Below, piece after piece: positions 49,215-63,399 of a stretch of DNA of 64,000 nucleotides. The stretch lies in NCBI RefSeq assembly GCF_012489685.1, contig NC_080043.1, positions 1,800,501 through 1,864,500 of the forward strand. Reading direction: 5' to 3'. The translations under genes were made by a program, and so were the position numbers. The first letter of the stretch is position 1, and each line of letters begins with the position of its first letter. Source of the stretch: Lotus japonicus (lineage: Eukaryota > Streptophyta > Magnoliopsida > Fabales > Fabaceae). The notes beneath the pieces were generated by a model, which made no database searches, was not told the DNA's origin, and was given only the letters and a program-made list of their open reading frames with translations.

Positions 49215-52019
49215 TCTACTACTTCTTATTCTTGAGTTTGGTTTTTACTATTCCTACAAGACCTCCAATCGCAACTCGCCACGTGTCCTGCTTTTACTTA
49301 CTTTTGTTTTTTATTTTTTTTTTTCAAATTACCAGACTCAATACGTCGTCGTTTCTGAGTTTCTCCTCATCTCTCATGAATCCCTTTCGCGTGTATCATC
49401 TTCCACCTCCAATCAACCCACGCTGCCGTACCATGCTTAGCGTGTTTTCCTTCCCTTTCTACCCACTCTGTCGTCCTTCTTCATCGCCTTCCTTCCAATC
49501 AACCCTAGCTGGCATACCCTTTCCACCCACTTCTCACCAATCCATCAATTGCGTCCTTTCCGATTGATCTGATGAGGCTTTCCTCTCCGCCGCCGGTTAC
49601 TGTTTGCCTGACGATTTGTATACGGTGGAACCATTCACGGTTCTACATCTCAAACTATCCATTGTTCATTCGTCATTCTTTCAATACTGTGATTTCGTCA
49701 TCAGATGCGTCGCCTGCCGCCGGTTCACATTCGTTGAGTACCACACGACATGGATTGGTGGAGCCATATCAACAGGTTAGCTTCCCTATAAATACTCTCA
49801 TGGTTTTACTTTTTCCCCATCCTGCATATGTGTTTGTTGCTTTCTCTGTAGACATTTATTTGTTACTGGCTTTTCTTTGTGCGTTTTTTTCTATTGCAGT
49901 GGACTACTGGCTTGGCGTGGTAGGAGTAGATGGAGTTTGAAGCAATTCTGGCTGGGTTGTGTGTGTTGGCGGTTAATTGCGTGGGAATGAAGGGGCAACC
50001 TGTATGCGTTTTTGTAAGTTTTGATTGTACCACCCTGTTTCCCCTTTTTCGTTGTTCTGTTTCTAATTTGATACTCTCCCCCTGCCTCTACCATAATCAT
50101 GTAGCAGTAGCAGTAGCAATTTCTTCTCCAGATTAACTATCCTCTCTTTGAACATTCTGCAACATGAAACGCCCCCTGAATGGTGAGAATCTTCCAAATC
50201 TTGAATGTTATTTAATACTTTGCATCCTTCAATGCATGAGTTGTTGGTCTGTTTCATTTTTTTTTGCTTTATATCTCCATACATAGATGATTCTATGTGT
50301 ATTATATATCCTCCAAGATTCAGTCATATCCTTTTTTTTTATGTTATAAACCTACTTAAATTGTATGAAGCAAGTGATCGAAGATAATCTGGATTTAAAG
50401 GTGAAAGGTATGGTATGACATAGATAATTTCATTTTCATCACAATTTAACTAGCTATGTCACCTCACACTCCCCAGTTTTGAGCTCCCAATCTTGAGGAT
50501 TTTTTTAGTTCAGTGGGAGATTACTAAATATGATAACAAAGCAATTCATCAGATTTGTGCATAAAACAACTAGGCCTCACACAACAATTACACTACATAA
50601 AAAATGAAAGAAAGAATGTGAACAACAAGAGGAAGAATACCATAAATCAACCTATAAGTTATATGAGGGCAGGGCTCAACTAACTGGATCTGCAGGAAGC
50701 CAAGTATATAGGTTAACACAAACTTTGATTCTTTATGTGCAACATTAGGAACAATGTTTGATCAGAACTGTTCAACTTAGACAGTAACAGGTTTGAAGCT
50801 ATATTGAGACAGCCTTTTAAAAAGTTTCATCCCAATATTGAGAAAGAAAGGGAGGAGGAAAATATATATAAACATGGAGTATTAAAAGAATACATTCGGA
50901 TCAAGAGAGTGACTAATTTCTTTTGAAGCTAATACTGAAAATCCATTTAAAAAACAAATCAGAGCCAGTTATTCTTCATTTCCAGTTGTGTCTAAATGGC
51001 AGAAAAACAAAAGCTAGGAGGTGAAAATTCTTGACTTATGCAGATAATTAGGGGTCTGAAGTTATGAATTGTAGTTGATAAAATCTTTTTAGCTATTTTA
51101 GTGTTGGTATATAGTTTTGTAAGACATCAAAGCTTTCTTAGCTCAAATAAAAAATTTGTTAATTTCATTTGAGTTTTTAAAAAAAGAAGAGCTGGCACAC
51201 ACACTGATTCTTAATGGATAGAATAATTATTTCTAATCTCCTTAAAGTTGTATGACATGTTTCCAAGTTGTTTAATTTTGTTGCTAATTTGGTTTTGTCA
51301 ATCTCATACTGTTGTAAATTATGAACAGCTTTAGGTAGGTAACAAGTTCAAAAAAGAAATATAATTAATTTTAATCTCCACATCCGGTTCACCAATATCT
51401 TCTTATCATACTTTGCATTTGTCTTTCATTTTTGATACACACAATACCTTATTATCATTTAGGGGAATGTATTTTGATGAATATAGATGATAATTTAACC
51501 ATGGATTTGATGTAGTTGTTATTTATGTAGTGGAGAAGAACATGATGAAGGTCCTACTCTTAAGAGTTGTTTGATGAGTAGTTATACGAAATATGATAGG
51601 ATTAGTAATACAATCATTAGAGAAATAACAAGAGTGGGAGAGAGAGTTGGAATAGCTTCAATACTAGAAAAGGTGGTAGTGTTTGGTATTAGGTAGTTTG
51701 GGTACGTGTGGAGTAGAAGCATCTCTAATTAGGGTTGATTAGATGATAGAGAGCTCAGTCATTAGGGGGAAAGTAAGACCTAGGGAAAATTAAGGCAAAG
51801 TCATTAAGAGGAATTTAGAGGTAAATGACCTGTGCAAAAACTTAATATATGACAAAGCATTATGGCTAAAGTGATTCATATAGCCAGCCGTGGGAAAAAG
51901 CTTAGATGATACTGATGGTGATTGACTAATTGGAATGCTGGTTATTCTGATCCAAATAATTTCTACTGAACTCATTTATCCAAATGCATTTTAAGCATTT
52001 TTAACACTTACTTGCCTCT

Positions 52020-52115
52020 TTCATAGTTTGTGAAGGCTATATTTGATGATACTTGCCTCTTTCATAGTTTGTGAACGCTATATTTGAAAGCATTTTTAAC
52101 ACTTACTTGCTTCTT
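52020..52115 (+). repeat. Short tandem repeat in the Helitron
   Basis: ACTTGCCTCTTTCATAGTTTGTGAA is present twice in succession with the following GCTATATTTGA, about 48 bp apart. Confidence 0.8.
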
Positions 52116-55089
52116 GATGAGTGAGAAAGAAGCCCACCTTAGGGGGAATGATGCGAAATCTAGACATCTACTACTTCTTATTCTTCAACTACTTCAATTA
52201 GCACAGAGGAATTTTAAAACTATTTCACTTTGCTCATGGATCTAAATGAGAGTTTGATTTTGATTTGTAGGTACGAGTTGATGATTTATGCTCACAAGTT
52301 GGTTTATGTTCTGCCAAAAGGGATCAATCTAAGAGGTTAGGAAGTTTTCCCCTTTTACATGAGCAATTTTACATATCAATGTTTTGCATTGGTTTATTGA
52401 ATAAATATGCTTATCATGGTTTGTTTGCGATTTTGTTGATTTTATTTGCAATGAGGTGGCTGGCCACTTCTTTCTTCCTCTGCTAATTTAATTTTTTCTG
52501 TGAGATAATGACAATCAATTTAATTATGACTTTATTCAAATCATAAAAATGGTTCAATTGTTATAAATGTCTGATTTAATGTTGGGAATATGGAATTAAG
52601 TATAGGTAACAGTCAATCCTTCACGTTACCTTTTTCCATTCAGTTCTTCCTTCCTCTGCTAATTTAGTTTTTTCATCTGCTTGACTGAGTTTAATTTTTC
52701 CTACCTTCATTATTTTTTCTATGTTTTGACAATGAATGTTCTCTTTCTTCTCTTGGACCTTTATCTTTTGTGTTATTTTTTCTAATTCTATTGTTTCTGT
52801 GAGAGATGTGTGTTCATCTTGAATGGAAACTGTTAAGGTTTTCTTAATTATTTTTAGTATTTGGCGTTTTAGTGAAGTTGATAATTATGAGAGAAGAGAT
52901 ACATCTTTCTCTTGGCAAGAGGATTACCATTATGGTGTTGATTAGGGTGAACTACATAGCTACAATGTGCCCAACGTGTTGATTAGGGTGAACTCTTAAT
53001 TAGAATATGCTGATTTTTTGACGATTGTGATCACTCTCCCTTTTCAGTTGAGTTGTCAAAAGGAACTGATTGACTGTCAGATAGAGCTGGATTTAAATGA
53101 CTTAGTTCAATTCAACACAATTAGAAAATTAACTTTTAATATGAGTTGACTCACAATGGGTAAACCCAACTTTTTATGGTCTATTTTAGAATTGAGTAGA
53201 ATATCTTAATATAAACTAATTTAGGAAGTATTAACTTAAAAAGAATGTATTTTGATAATATTACTGTAAGTTTGAAAAAGAAATTTTAATTTGGATGGTA
53301 AGATATAATTACTTTAGAATTACAAATATGGATATATTTTGTAAAACTCGCAGCCATAATGAATTATTCTCAGTGGGAAAAAATCACTTCCATAAGGACA
53401 TTCTCAATGATAACAATTCCCTGTTCAATTGTTCAACCATTGGATAGAAAGATAACTCTCATTAAAGGTACTAAAATCTCATCTTAGGTAGTTTAAAGAT
53501 GACCAGCAAAGGGTATTCACCATTTGGAAATATTCCCATGGGTAGAGGTAGAAAACAAAACTTAGTTCAAATATGTTTGTTTTTCAGTTAGGGCTCCGTT
53601 TTCTCACATTAGAATGTCAACCATATATGTTTGTTTTGTGTTTGGGTTGAACTTTGAACCATAGAATAGTCCTTTGGCTTTTGTGTGATAGATATTAGTG
53701 TCTTTATACGATATCTGCATAAATAATACATTTTTTTTATCACTTATTCTTGGGAAGAAACCCACATTTATATAGTGAGACTATGGTACTTTGATCGGGT
53801 AATCATTCCAAAACAAATATGTGCAGATTGATCATTGGATTAATCTAAGAGCGGGGTACTATTTTTTAGAAGACAAAAAATATTGATTTTGGTGTTTTAT
53901 TGTGTTTCAGTACCAAGGGAGCAAATGTGAGGTGCAGTTTCAGCAAATCAACAAATCTTATGATATGATATCCTTCTTCCCCATTCCTAGCCTGCTCCTC
54001 CTATTTGCAGCCCTATTACTATACACTCAACAGAACTCTTGAGCCTTGACTAAATGCAAGGAAGTATACCTTCATACTGAAAAGAAGGCAGCTTCAGTTA
54101 GACCTTGGCCAGCCACATAAACTAAAAAGAAGAAAAATTATGTACGCTTTGGATGTGATGCTGACTTAGCATCTGGATTATCTTCAGATGATGGGCATAT
54201 GAAGCAAATCAAGTCACCAAATAACCAATTTGCATGTAAATCATCATTGTATCCTATCCCTTTTCACTATTTGTTTTTTTATTTTCTAGAACTTTTTAAA
54301 CTGCCAAATAACTGGCTACTAAATGGCATGATAATTGCTATTTAAGTTTGTGTACAATATTTAGTGCAGAATATGATCACACATTGATGAACTTCATATT
54401 TCATATAAATTTGTTGTGTTGTGTGTGTATTCTACACTATAAGTTTGCTGCCTATCTAATGCAGACCCAAGGAATAAAACTTGGGTATTTTTAGAACTGA
54501 CAGTATATACATCTAATTAGTAGTTCTCACATGTCGTCGAACTGACTGTATATATTGCTCTGCTTTCTCATTTTATATTTAAAGTTATATTTAAAGCTTT
54601 AACCTTTTTATATCTTTCTTTTTGTTACGAGATTAGGATGTTTTTTTATCAACATGGTTAAACTTTTATTTGTTCTACTCCTTGCCTTGGTTGATTTCTC
54701 TGATTGTTTTGCCAAGATTTTTCTTTTTTATGTTAATGTGTAGCATAAGCACTATCTATTACATGACAGTTAGAAAAATTTTATTGTCTTATACAGTCAA
54801 TAAATTGGTCTTTGATTGAGGAGTTATGGTCTGATGCTTGCTCTTGGTTCCTCATAGAGAGAAAAGAGGGATGTTTTGGTAATTTTATTGTTGATGCATA
54901 ATTAGTGCAAATGGTTCTTAGAAGAGCATCTATGCAGGAAAAATTTAGATGCATTTGATTGTATATAGTTCTTTCAAATGCATTACAAAATAATTTTTTT
55001 TTGTTTATTTGTTTATTTTATTAGAGTTAAAGACGAGAAAAAATCTTATACAAGAGATATTCCGTACATATTAACAGAGTTGATTCTCA

Positions 55090-55134
<45 letters not shown>

Positions 55135-55284
55135 TTCAAAAAATAATAAGAGATATTCTTTTTTTTAGTGAATTTAGAAAAATTTCAAATAAATGGCTAA
55201 TAAATTGTTCCCTGATTTTATGAAAAACTGTAAACAATCAAATGAGAAAAAGACCATGAGGCCAAACTGCAAAGCGTAGGTTAA

Positions 55285-55471
55285 ATTTATTTTTTCGAAA
55301 GTAAAAGAGTGTATCAATATCAGCTTTGAAAACCAAGCTAAAAGGGAGATAAAGAAAGCAGGGTGATTAGTAACAATAAAAAGCTAATCACTCCACAGCA
55401 TAAGACGGTCCCCAAGATAGCAAACCAAAAAGATATACAACAATCAAGAACCCTAAGCTCAACCAAAAAAC
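55285..55471 (-). mobile_element. Short non-LTR retroelement insertion in the Helitron
   Basis: Imperfect duplication caaagcgtaggttaa / caaagcgttggttaa at 55270-55284 and 55471-55485. A T-run at the left edge (minus-strand poly(A)) is followed by about 185 bp of retroelement-like sequence. It inserted after the Helitron. Confidence 0.55.
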
Positions 55472-56038
55472 AAAGCGTTGGTTAATTCATTTGTTAAATT
55501 AAATCTATATGTGTAAGTGTTCGACTAATTAAAATTGTATGCCTTAGAAAATACATCGTTGTATTATTCCATATATATCAAAAATTCAATAATTGTAATT
55601 AACAGTAGAGTTCGTAAAACATTATCCGTGCATCGCACGGACAAACGGGTTATATCCTAGTATCATCTAGTTTTCCCCCTTTTTTTTTTCTTTTTTTTAA
55701 CCCTCCTAGTTATCACTAAACGGTGCGTTTCATCTGGCTTTTCCGTACACCATAGAAAGCATTGCATTACCTCCAATCTCATGTATTAGCTCCTTCTGCA
55801 TCATTGCTCTAGCCACTAGTGGTGTACCATGAAATTATGTTATCAATAGGTGGAAGTTTTAAAGGATTAGTGTTTTGGATACACGGTGGAAAATCATTGT
55901 GAAACAAAAATCACAATAGACAAAAGCAACTTCTTATAACTTTTGCTACCATCCACTATGATTTTGGTTTCACTGTAATTTTATAAACAAGCACTTAAAC
56001 TCAGAAAACCTATTTGAAATTCACTACGCCAAAGTTAC

Positions 56039-56143
56039 CTTTTGCTTTGTATTTTCTCTACAAGACAAGGCATAAAGAGAAGACCACAGGTATTGCAAGG
56101 GCTGCTCCTACTCCAATGATGAGCCATATCCACCACCGGTTTA
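56039..56143 (-). pseudogene. Membrane-spanning exon of the receptor-kinase pseudogene
   Basis: After a TTGTAG acceptor the minus strand reads NRWWIWLIIGVGAALAIPVV then FSLCLVL, a stop (56058-56060, where Trp is usual) and RKYKAK, followed by a GTAACT donor. The WWIWLIIGVG start and the RKYK stop-transfer end are typical of CES101-type S-receptor kinases, the same subfamily as the kinase exons at 45.9-47.4 kb. Confidence 0.7.
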
Positions 56144-56472
56144 CTACAATTCACAGAAGGATAATTTTCTACTTTGAAGTTTGAAAAGGATGCTGAGACA
56201 ATTTCTGATGGATGTTAAAGGGTTTAACTCCAACATAATTTTATATTTCAAAATTCAAAAGAATGAAGAGATATTACCAACTGACTAGGAGCCAATTCTT
56301 AGCAACATGAATGCGCTATGTATTATGATGATAACTAGTTATTGTTGCCCTTGCATATACAATTAACCTGAATTTCAAATTTTTCTTATAGGGAATCTTG
56401 GGACAGTAAAATTTTTGTTGAAGCTAATGCAAAGTTTTCTTAAAAAACAGAAATAATGAACTTTGTAGAGAA

Positions 56473-57135
<663 letters not shown>

Positions 57136-59090
57136 CAAATGGTATTATTCCAATCTTAATTTCTTTATCAATTACTCCATCAAAAAAATATATATATATA
57201 TAATGGTGTTTAAATGATCATTTGTATAAGTTACATTTATATTTTTAATGGTTTTAAAACACAATTTTTTAATGCTATTTGATCATAATGTATGTGTTTG
57301 CAAGAGAAAAAAGTACCACGGCTAATCAATAAGTTAGTGGTTTTTTGTCATCACAAATAGCTAGAGATGTGTAATTAGAGACCTTGGTTGGATCTTGAGA
57401 TGGGGAAGTTGAAAATAGGATTGGTAGATATCAAATAAGAATACATTTATTCTTCTCTTTTTTGATACTAAGCATTATTGTAGAGACTGCAGCATGTTTT
57501 GGTTATAAGTGCATAGTACCTTGCATGCGATTGTGTTAATCTGGGGGACCTGAGGAGCAAACCTAACAATGAGTAGAGGTAGACTTTTCGGTTGAGGGGG
57601 ACTATAATAAAATAGAAGACGTATAATTTTTTAAAAATTGGATTGTTTAAGTTTATGAGGTTTTCATTTCGTTAACTCTTTACTTCAATTGGAAATAAAG
57701 GAATTTAAAATAAAATAATATGTTAACTCCTTTGTATAATGTAGAACACTGATCCTTAATATGGCCTTTGTAAGCTACCTTTTTGCACTAGAAATTGATT
57801 TTTTTATGAATTTATTTGTGTGATAATAAAATCAATAATGCTATGTTCACACTCCATTTTTAATTCAGAATAATGTTTTGTTCTCAAACAAAAAACAACT
57901 CCACCAATGAAATATAAGTAGAGAATATATATTTTTCTTCGTTGGAAGCTTTTTTCTTCGTTGGAAATGATAATTTTTTGGTCATTTCTATTCCCTGTCA
58001 AACAAAATGATGAAAGATATAATAGAAATAGAAGAGACTATAGAGAAATAAGAGGAGAGAGAATGTGAGTGAAAATGAAATCTATAATCTATAACTACTA
58101 CAAAGGGATAACATTTTTGCCACTATTCACATTAGGGTTTTTCATAAATGTTGCTGAGGTGCACCATAAGGAACCTTTTTTGCTACTTTTTGGTTTTTTA
58201 TTTGGTTTAAATTGAAGTTTTAAAATTATTAGGTTATGCTTCAAAAGTTATTTTTTGTTTGTATTTACTTTGGTTGATGGAAATAATTTCATATTGTTTA
58301 TTTTTAGCTCTATGTAATAATTCTTTTAATAGATGATATTTGTTAATTTTTATTATGCGGATATTAATATTGATAGTATAGAGTATTAAAAAAAATATTG
58401 ATAGTATAGATAATTGTAGGCCTAAATAATAGAAATAAAAAATTATGAAATTAAGTATTGAGATTATTATTAATTTGATATATGATACGAAATTAATAAT
58501 TGTGTGTCTAATTAATATAAATAAAAAATTATGAAATTAAGTATTGAGATTAATAATCATTTGATCTAGGATACATATTTTTTAGTTAGAGAAAATGAGT
58601 ATGTTCCAAAAAAAATGGGAAAATCATTGATCAAGTTCCTTATTTATTATATTTTGTAGGTGTTCATGGAAAATTTGACAATTTAAATTTATTTTATAAT
58701 ATGGGATTAAAAAGTTAGAACAAAATTTAAAATCTACTTTAATTGTTGTTCTAACTTTTTAATCTACTTTGTTTGAAAATAACTTTTTATCTACTTTAAT
58801 TTTGTTCTAACTTTTTAACCTACTTTTCATGAAACTAACTCTATAATCTACTTTTTTTAAATTTACTCTTGAAAAAGACTTTATAGCTTTAGAAGTCTTT
58901 ATAGGTCACTTTATAGCATGTTGCATTTGCTTTTTGTTTCCGTTTGGTGTTTTCAAAGTGCCACCATCCCTTATTTAAGTAGCTTTTGGAGTTTTTATAA
59001 TCACTTCAACCACCAAAGCATTTGGTTCATCAAGGAAACATTTTTATCTTTTTGTTCTCTCTATTTTCTTTTTCTCGCTGCAATGCTTGC
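57136..59090. other. AT-rich spacer
   Basis: No gene. 57480-57590 is related to 580-690. 58730-58860 contains imperfect repeats of TCTAACTTTTTAATCTACTTT. A candidate Helitron start (A|TCTATAACTACTACAAAGGG) is at 58088. Confidence 0.4.
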
Positions 59091-59094
59091 TCTC

Positions 59095-60198
59095 ACGAGG
59101 GACACCGTTGAAAGATGTTGAGGGTCTGAATTAATCTGCAATCACAACAAATTCTTCATACTTTTATGGGGAATTGATTGCAAGGGCAGCAAGGTTGACT
59201 TTGATAGCTGAAGAGGTGTGCTTCCTTGATGTGATTCCAAAGATTAGGAAGTATTTGAAGGAAACCATTGAGCCATTGCTGGATGAAACTTTTAATGGGA
59301 ATGAATTTCTCTATGATAGGAAGTGGGGAAGGGTTATTACTAAGCAAGGTTCTACTGATATTGGGGCTGATTTCAGGTTTGGAGTTTACAATGGTCATCA
59401 ATATCATTTGGGGTACTTTGTTTATGGAATTGTAGTGCTTGCAAAGATTGACCCAGTTTGGGGAAGGAAGGATAAGCCTCAGGCCTATTCACTCATGGCA
59501 GATTTCATGACCTTGAGCAGAAGATCAAACTCTAATTACGCCATCTAAGGTGTTTCGACCTTTATAAACTGCACTCCTGGGCTGGAGGGTTAACCGAGTT
59601 TGCTGATGGAAGAAATTAGGAGAGCACCAGTGAAGCTGTGAATGCATATTACTCTGCAACATTGATGGGTTTGGGCATATGGAGACACCCATCTTGTTGC
59701 TACTGGATTGACACTTACATCGTTCGAAATCCATGCAGCTCAAATGTGGTGGCATGTAAGAGAAGGAGATAAGCTTTATGAGGAAGATTTTACCAAAGAG
59801 AACAAGGTAGTTGGTGTGTTATGGGCTAACAAGAGAGACAGTGGACTATGGTTTGCTCCTCCTGAGTGGAGAGAGTGTATGGCTAAGGATTCAGCTCTTG
59901 CCTTTGCTGCCTATTTCTGAAGTTCTGTTCTCAAATGTTGATTTTGTGAAGGAGCTTGTGGAGTGGACTTTACCTGCTTTGAATAGGGAAGGTGTTGGAG
60001 AAGGATGGAAGGGGTTTGTGTATGCACTGCGAGGAGTGTATGATAATGAAGGTGCGTTGCAGAAGATAAGAAGCTTAAATGGTTTTGATGATGGAAACAC
60101 ATTGACTAATCTATTATGGTGGGTTCACAGCAGAGGTGATGAAGTAGAGGAATTTGGACATGGGAAACACTGCTGGTTTGGTCATTACTGCCACTAGG
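59095..60198 (+). pseudogene. GH81 endo-1,3-beta-glucanase pseudogene (glucan elicitor-binding type)
   Basis: The C-terminal half of a plant family-81 glucanase, the family of the soybean beta-glucan elicitor-binding protein. Blocks: SYFYGELIARAARL (59155), EEVCFLDVIPKIRKYLKETI, KQGSTDIGADF, YHLGYFVYGI, DFMTLSRRSNSNY. After a frameshift at about 59547 come LRCFDLYKLHSWAGGLTEFA and a TAG where Gln is expected before the catalytic-region ESTSEAVNAYY. Then another frameshift, HAAQMWWHVREGDKLYEED, a third frameshift near 59885, and SLNGFDDGNTLTNLLWW to HCWFGHYCH and the natural stop. There is also an early TAA at 59132. The N-terminal half is missing. No introns are seen, as in the family. At least three frameshifts and two stops make it dead. 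Confidence 0.88.
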
Positions 60199-60199
60199 T

Positions 60200-62430
60200 A
60201 TTGTTAATGATTTCAAATACTTAAAAAGTAAAGAAGATATTAGTAGTTCTTGCGTTGTACCTATTTCTGTATTCAACTTATATATGTCTCTTACAATTTG
60301 TTTGTAAATAAAGTATGTTTGTGTGGAATTTTGAATTCATTGTCTATCTTTACTGTGTCATGATGAATCTTGTGGTTGCATCGTCTAGCAACTTTCCTTT
60401 ATTTTTGTTTTGTGCATTTTAGGCATTTACAGCTTTAAAATTAAAAAAAGAAAAAGTAGCTGTTAGCTGATGGATGCCCTCTGAAATCTGGAGACCTTAA
60501 CTAGCATTAAGGAAGCAATATATGAGTAATGAAAATCCAATTTGTCTAATCTTGGTAAGTACTGCCAGATTTTATTGAAATGTCAATGCATTTGAAAGCA
60601 ACAAAAATTTGTGGATTTGGGACTCTTGGCAATTGAAGTGTGCACTTTAAATGTTAAAACTGAGAGTTATGGTTGGTTGATTTCGTGATGAGGCAATACA
60701 TTATGGTGCCATTAGAACACCGGAATGAAAATGACTCCTTCATTTTCCAAATTTCTCTCTTGCTAGGCGCACTATTGAGCATGCAGCTTAACTCTAAAGT
60801 CCCTCAGATCTATCACAGCACTTATTAGTTTTATAAGCATGTAACTGGGAATATATTTCCCTTATTGTGACCAAGCCAAGGCTTGTTTTTATATTGCATA
60901 CTCATCACAAGCATGAAGCAAGATAACCTATTGTGTTTAAGTGTTTTATTTTTTATCTATGTCTTAATTTTGATGAATTATATCTTGAGTGCTGCCTTTA
61001 TGGTTCAAATATTTTTATCTATTATGGGAAACATTTGTTCCATGCATGTGTTTTGTTCTGTTATCACATAACCACACTGTACTGTTTCCACTCCTTTCAA
61101 ATAAAAATGACATGTGAGACTATGAGAGGGATATCTACTTAGAACAACCATAAACTAAATATAATGTGTGGAAGACCCCTGTTGTTTTCTAGAGCAGCAG
61201 ATGGGATCAAAAGTTCATTTCAATTGAATCAAATTGTACTTAGTTGCACTATTATCACCATTCTTTTCTATATGAATTCTTTTATGATGTCCTGCAAGCT
61301 TTCCATATAGCCTCTTTGTCACTTCTTGTTCATGCATACTGTTAAGGATGATGCTGACCAAATAAAGCTTACACCTCCGAGTGTGTCATAGAATGCAAAG
61401 CCCGTTTTGGTCCTATGCATATGACATTTGTTGGTCTCCTTGTGCCCTTTCTTTGAAACTGATACTAATCCTACAATCTTTTCTACTTGTAGTTTTTGTT
61501 CATATGAGGACCATTTTGTGGTGGATAGTTTGGCCTTGGTTTTTCAAAATAAAATTTAGCAAAAAAAAGAAAAACCAGTATTATATATTTGACTGCTGAT
61601 CAAATTTTACCGGAAGAAAAGAACATTCCATGTTTACTGATGGTGTGGGAGCATAATATTAAACCAAAACCATTTTTTGCGGCTCCCCACAAAGACAACA
61701 CCAATGTATACAACCAAATCATGTTGTCCCAGAACAAACAATTTCACAGAATCATTCCCCGAAATTAGCTGCTTCTACTTCCCTTGCCGCTGATAATGCT
61801 CCCATTTGGCATTGTTTGTTACTTATCTTAAATTTGTTGTATATTATTGATGATATCATAGAAGAGATTGAATTGAGATGTTTTAATAAATTTAAATAAA
61901 GTTTTTCTTATATTTAGATTTTGCTGCTTCGGAAGACTTTTTTATATTTATTAACTCGGTGATATGATAAAATTAAAATAGAGTTTAAAAAAATAATTTA
62001 ATAAAATTTAAAATGGAAATGAAACAGAATAATCTAATTTTGTATTTAGAGATATTAGATGAAGAACAATATTTAAAATTAAAAAAACCAGTTCGTATAT
62101 CATAATTACCTTGCATAGCATTTATAATTACAATAAAATAAACATAAAGTTTTAAACAAATTTATTATTTATTAATTGCATTTTTTATATGATAAAATAA
62201 ATTATCTTTTGTGTCTATTTAAATACAAACAAAAAAATTTGTCACGTGTATTTATTTTATTCATTTTTTATATTACATAATAAGTAATTTAGAAACTAAA
62301 AATATTAAAATTTTAATAAATGAAGAGGTATGTTTCGATTTTAAAACATTTTGGTACGATGAAAATATGTGAATTAATTTAGATTAGGTTGTAAATTATC
62401 CATAAATTTTTTTTTCATTCCGTATAAAAT
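60200..62430. other. Intergenic; probable Helitron body
   Basis: AT-rich, no gene recognised. If the Helitron ending at 62462 begins near 58088, this stretch and the GH81 pseudogene are inside it. Confidence 0.35.
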
Positions 62431-62435
62431 AGTAT

Positions 62436-62462
62436 CGGTGCATCGCACGGGTAACTACCTAG
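62436..62462 (+). mobile_element. Helitron 3' terminus
   Basis: CGGTGCATCGCACGG (a slightly damaged hairpin of the same family as at 19011 and 55626) is followed by GTAACTACCTAG|T. The 5' end is uncertain; the best candidate is 58088. Confidence 0.65.
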
Positions 62463-62837
62463 TAAAATACAAAGTGCAATATGAATGAATCTGTACTCAA
62501 TAATTCAGTTCATCACTATTTCCACTTCTTTTAAAGTGTATTGTAAAATTTTGGGTGGTGCCATAGCATATGCAAACCTCCCGTTACCTCCGCCACTACG
62601 ATAAGTACACCCTTACAAAAATTGAACCTCAAACCAATACGTAATTTAATATTCATTCCAACGTGGAAAACTACAACTGAGGTAATGGTTGAAAACATAT
62701 TCAAACCTATTTTGTGAAATCATAAAATAAGAGAGGTGCCAGAACTCTACAAATTATTTTCATGTGTAAATTTGAAAACTTTGGCTGTGCCATGGTAGTA
62801 GTAGGCCCCCTCCCCTAGTGGCTCCGCCATTTAAATT

Positions 62838-63059
62838 TTGGTAATTCGGGAGCTACTCGCTAGAGATTGGAATGTGACTATTGGTTATGTTTCGCGGGAA
62901 AGGAACATGGTTGTAGATGCTTTGGCGAAACTCGCGGTTAGTGAAGGCTGGGACTGGAAGGTTTGGAGGACTCCACCATCCATGGTGGTTCCCCTTCTTT
63001 GCCAGGATGCTCTAGTTTAGTTTGTCTTCTTTTCTATTTCCCTTTGTAATAAAAAAAAA
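62838..63059 (+). mobile_element. 5'-truncated LINE: RNase H end and poly(A)
   Basis: 60 codons, VIRELLARDWNVTIGYVSRE then NMVVDALAKLAVSEGWDW and a stop at 63020, match the RNase H-like C-terminus of plant LINE ORF2. A short 3'UTR ends TTGTAATAAAAAAAAA (about 63043-63059). The coding part starts abruptly near 62838, so the copy is 5'-truncated. Confidence 0.7.
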
Positions 63060-63399
63060 TTATCATGAATTTGACATCCATGTTTTGCACTACCCTTTAA
63101 CGAAGTATCATAATTTATTATATCAAAGACGTTTTTTAGGCTTTGTCTTCTCTCATTACTTGTTGTGTAATGTTTTCACTTTTCAAGACTTAACCCTCCT
63201 CCATGTTACAAAAAAAAACTTCAATTTTCTGTATTGTTTAAAAACCAAGTGGTTTATGTAATAGCTCAACACTTCATTCTTTTAGAAAGATATTTCAGTT
63301 TGGTTCTGAACTTTTGCGAACAGATACAAAACATTTTGGTCAATCTCCTACACTGTTAAAAAAAATTCCCTCCCAAGTTTTTTTAGACAAACTCCCAAG

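Larger units (their letters stand above)
49215..55660 (+). mobile_element. Helitron, 6.4 kb
   Basis: Candidate 5' end A|TCTACTACTTCTTATTCTT at 49215. The 3' end has the hairpin CCGTGCATCGCACGG (55626-55640) and CCTAG|T at 55660. The same 19-base start occurs again at 52167, so the element may be a shorter one (52167-55660) or nested. No Rep/helicase ORF is visible. It lies between the membrane exon and the kinase exons of a dead receptor kinase. Possible captured exon-like pieces: 49930-50010, and 52272-52339 (RVDDLCSQVGLCSAKRDQSK, AG acceptor and GT donor-like flanks), product unknown. Confidence 0.6.

Noticed and set aside
49232..49940. Overlapping frames of 111 and 122 codons as genes
   Set aside because: Low-complexity serine/proline/phenylalanine sequence inside the Helitron with no recognised domain. 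They may contain captured exon pieces, but no product can be supported.
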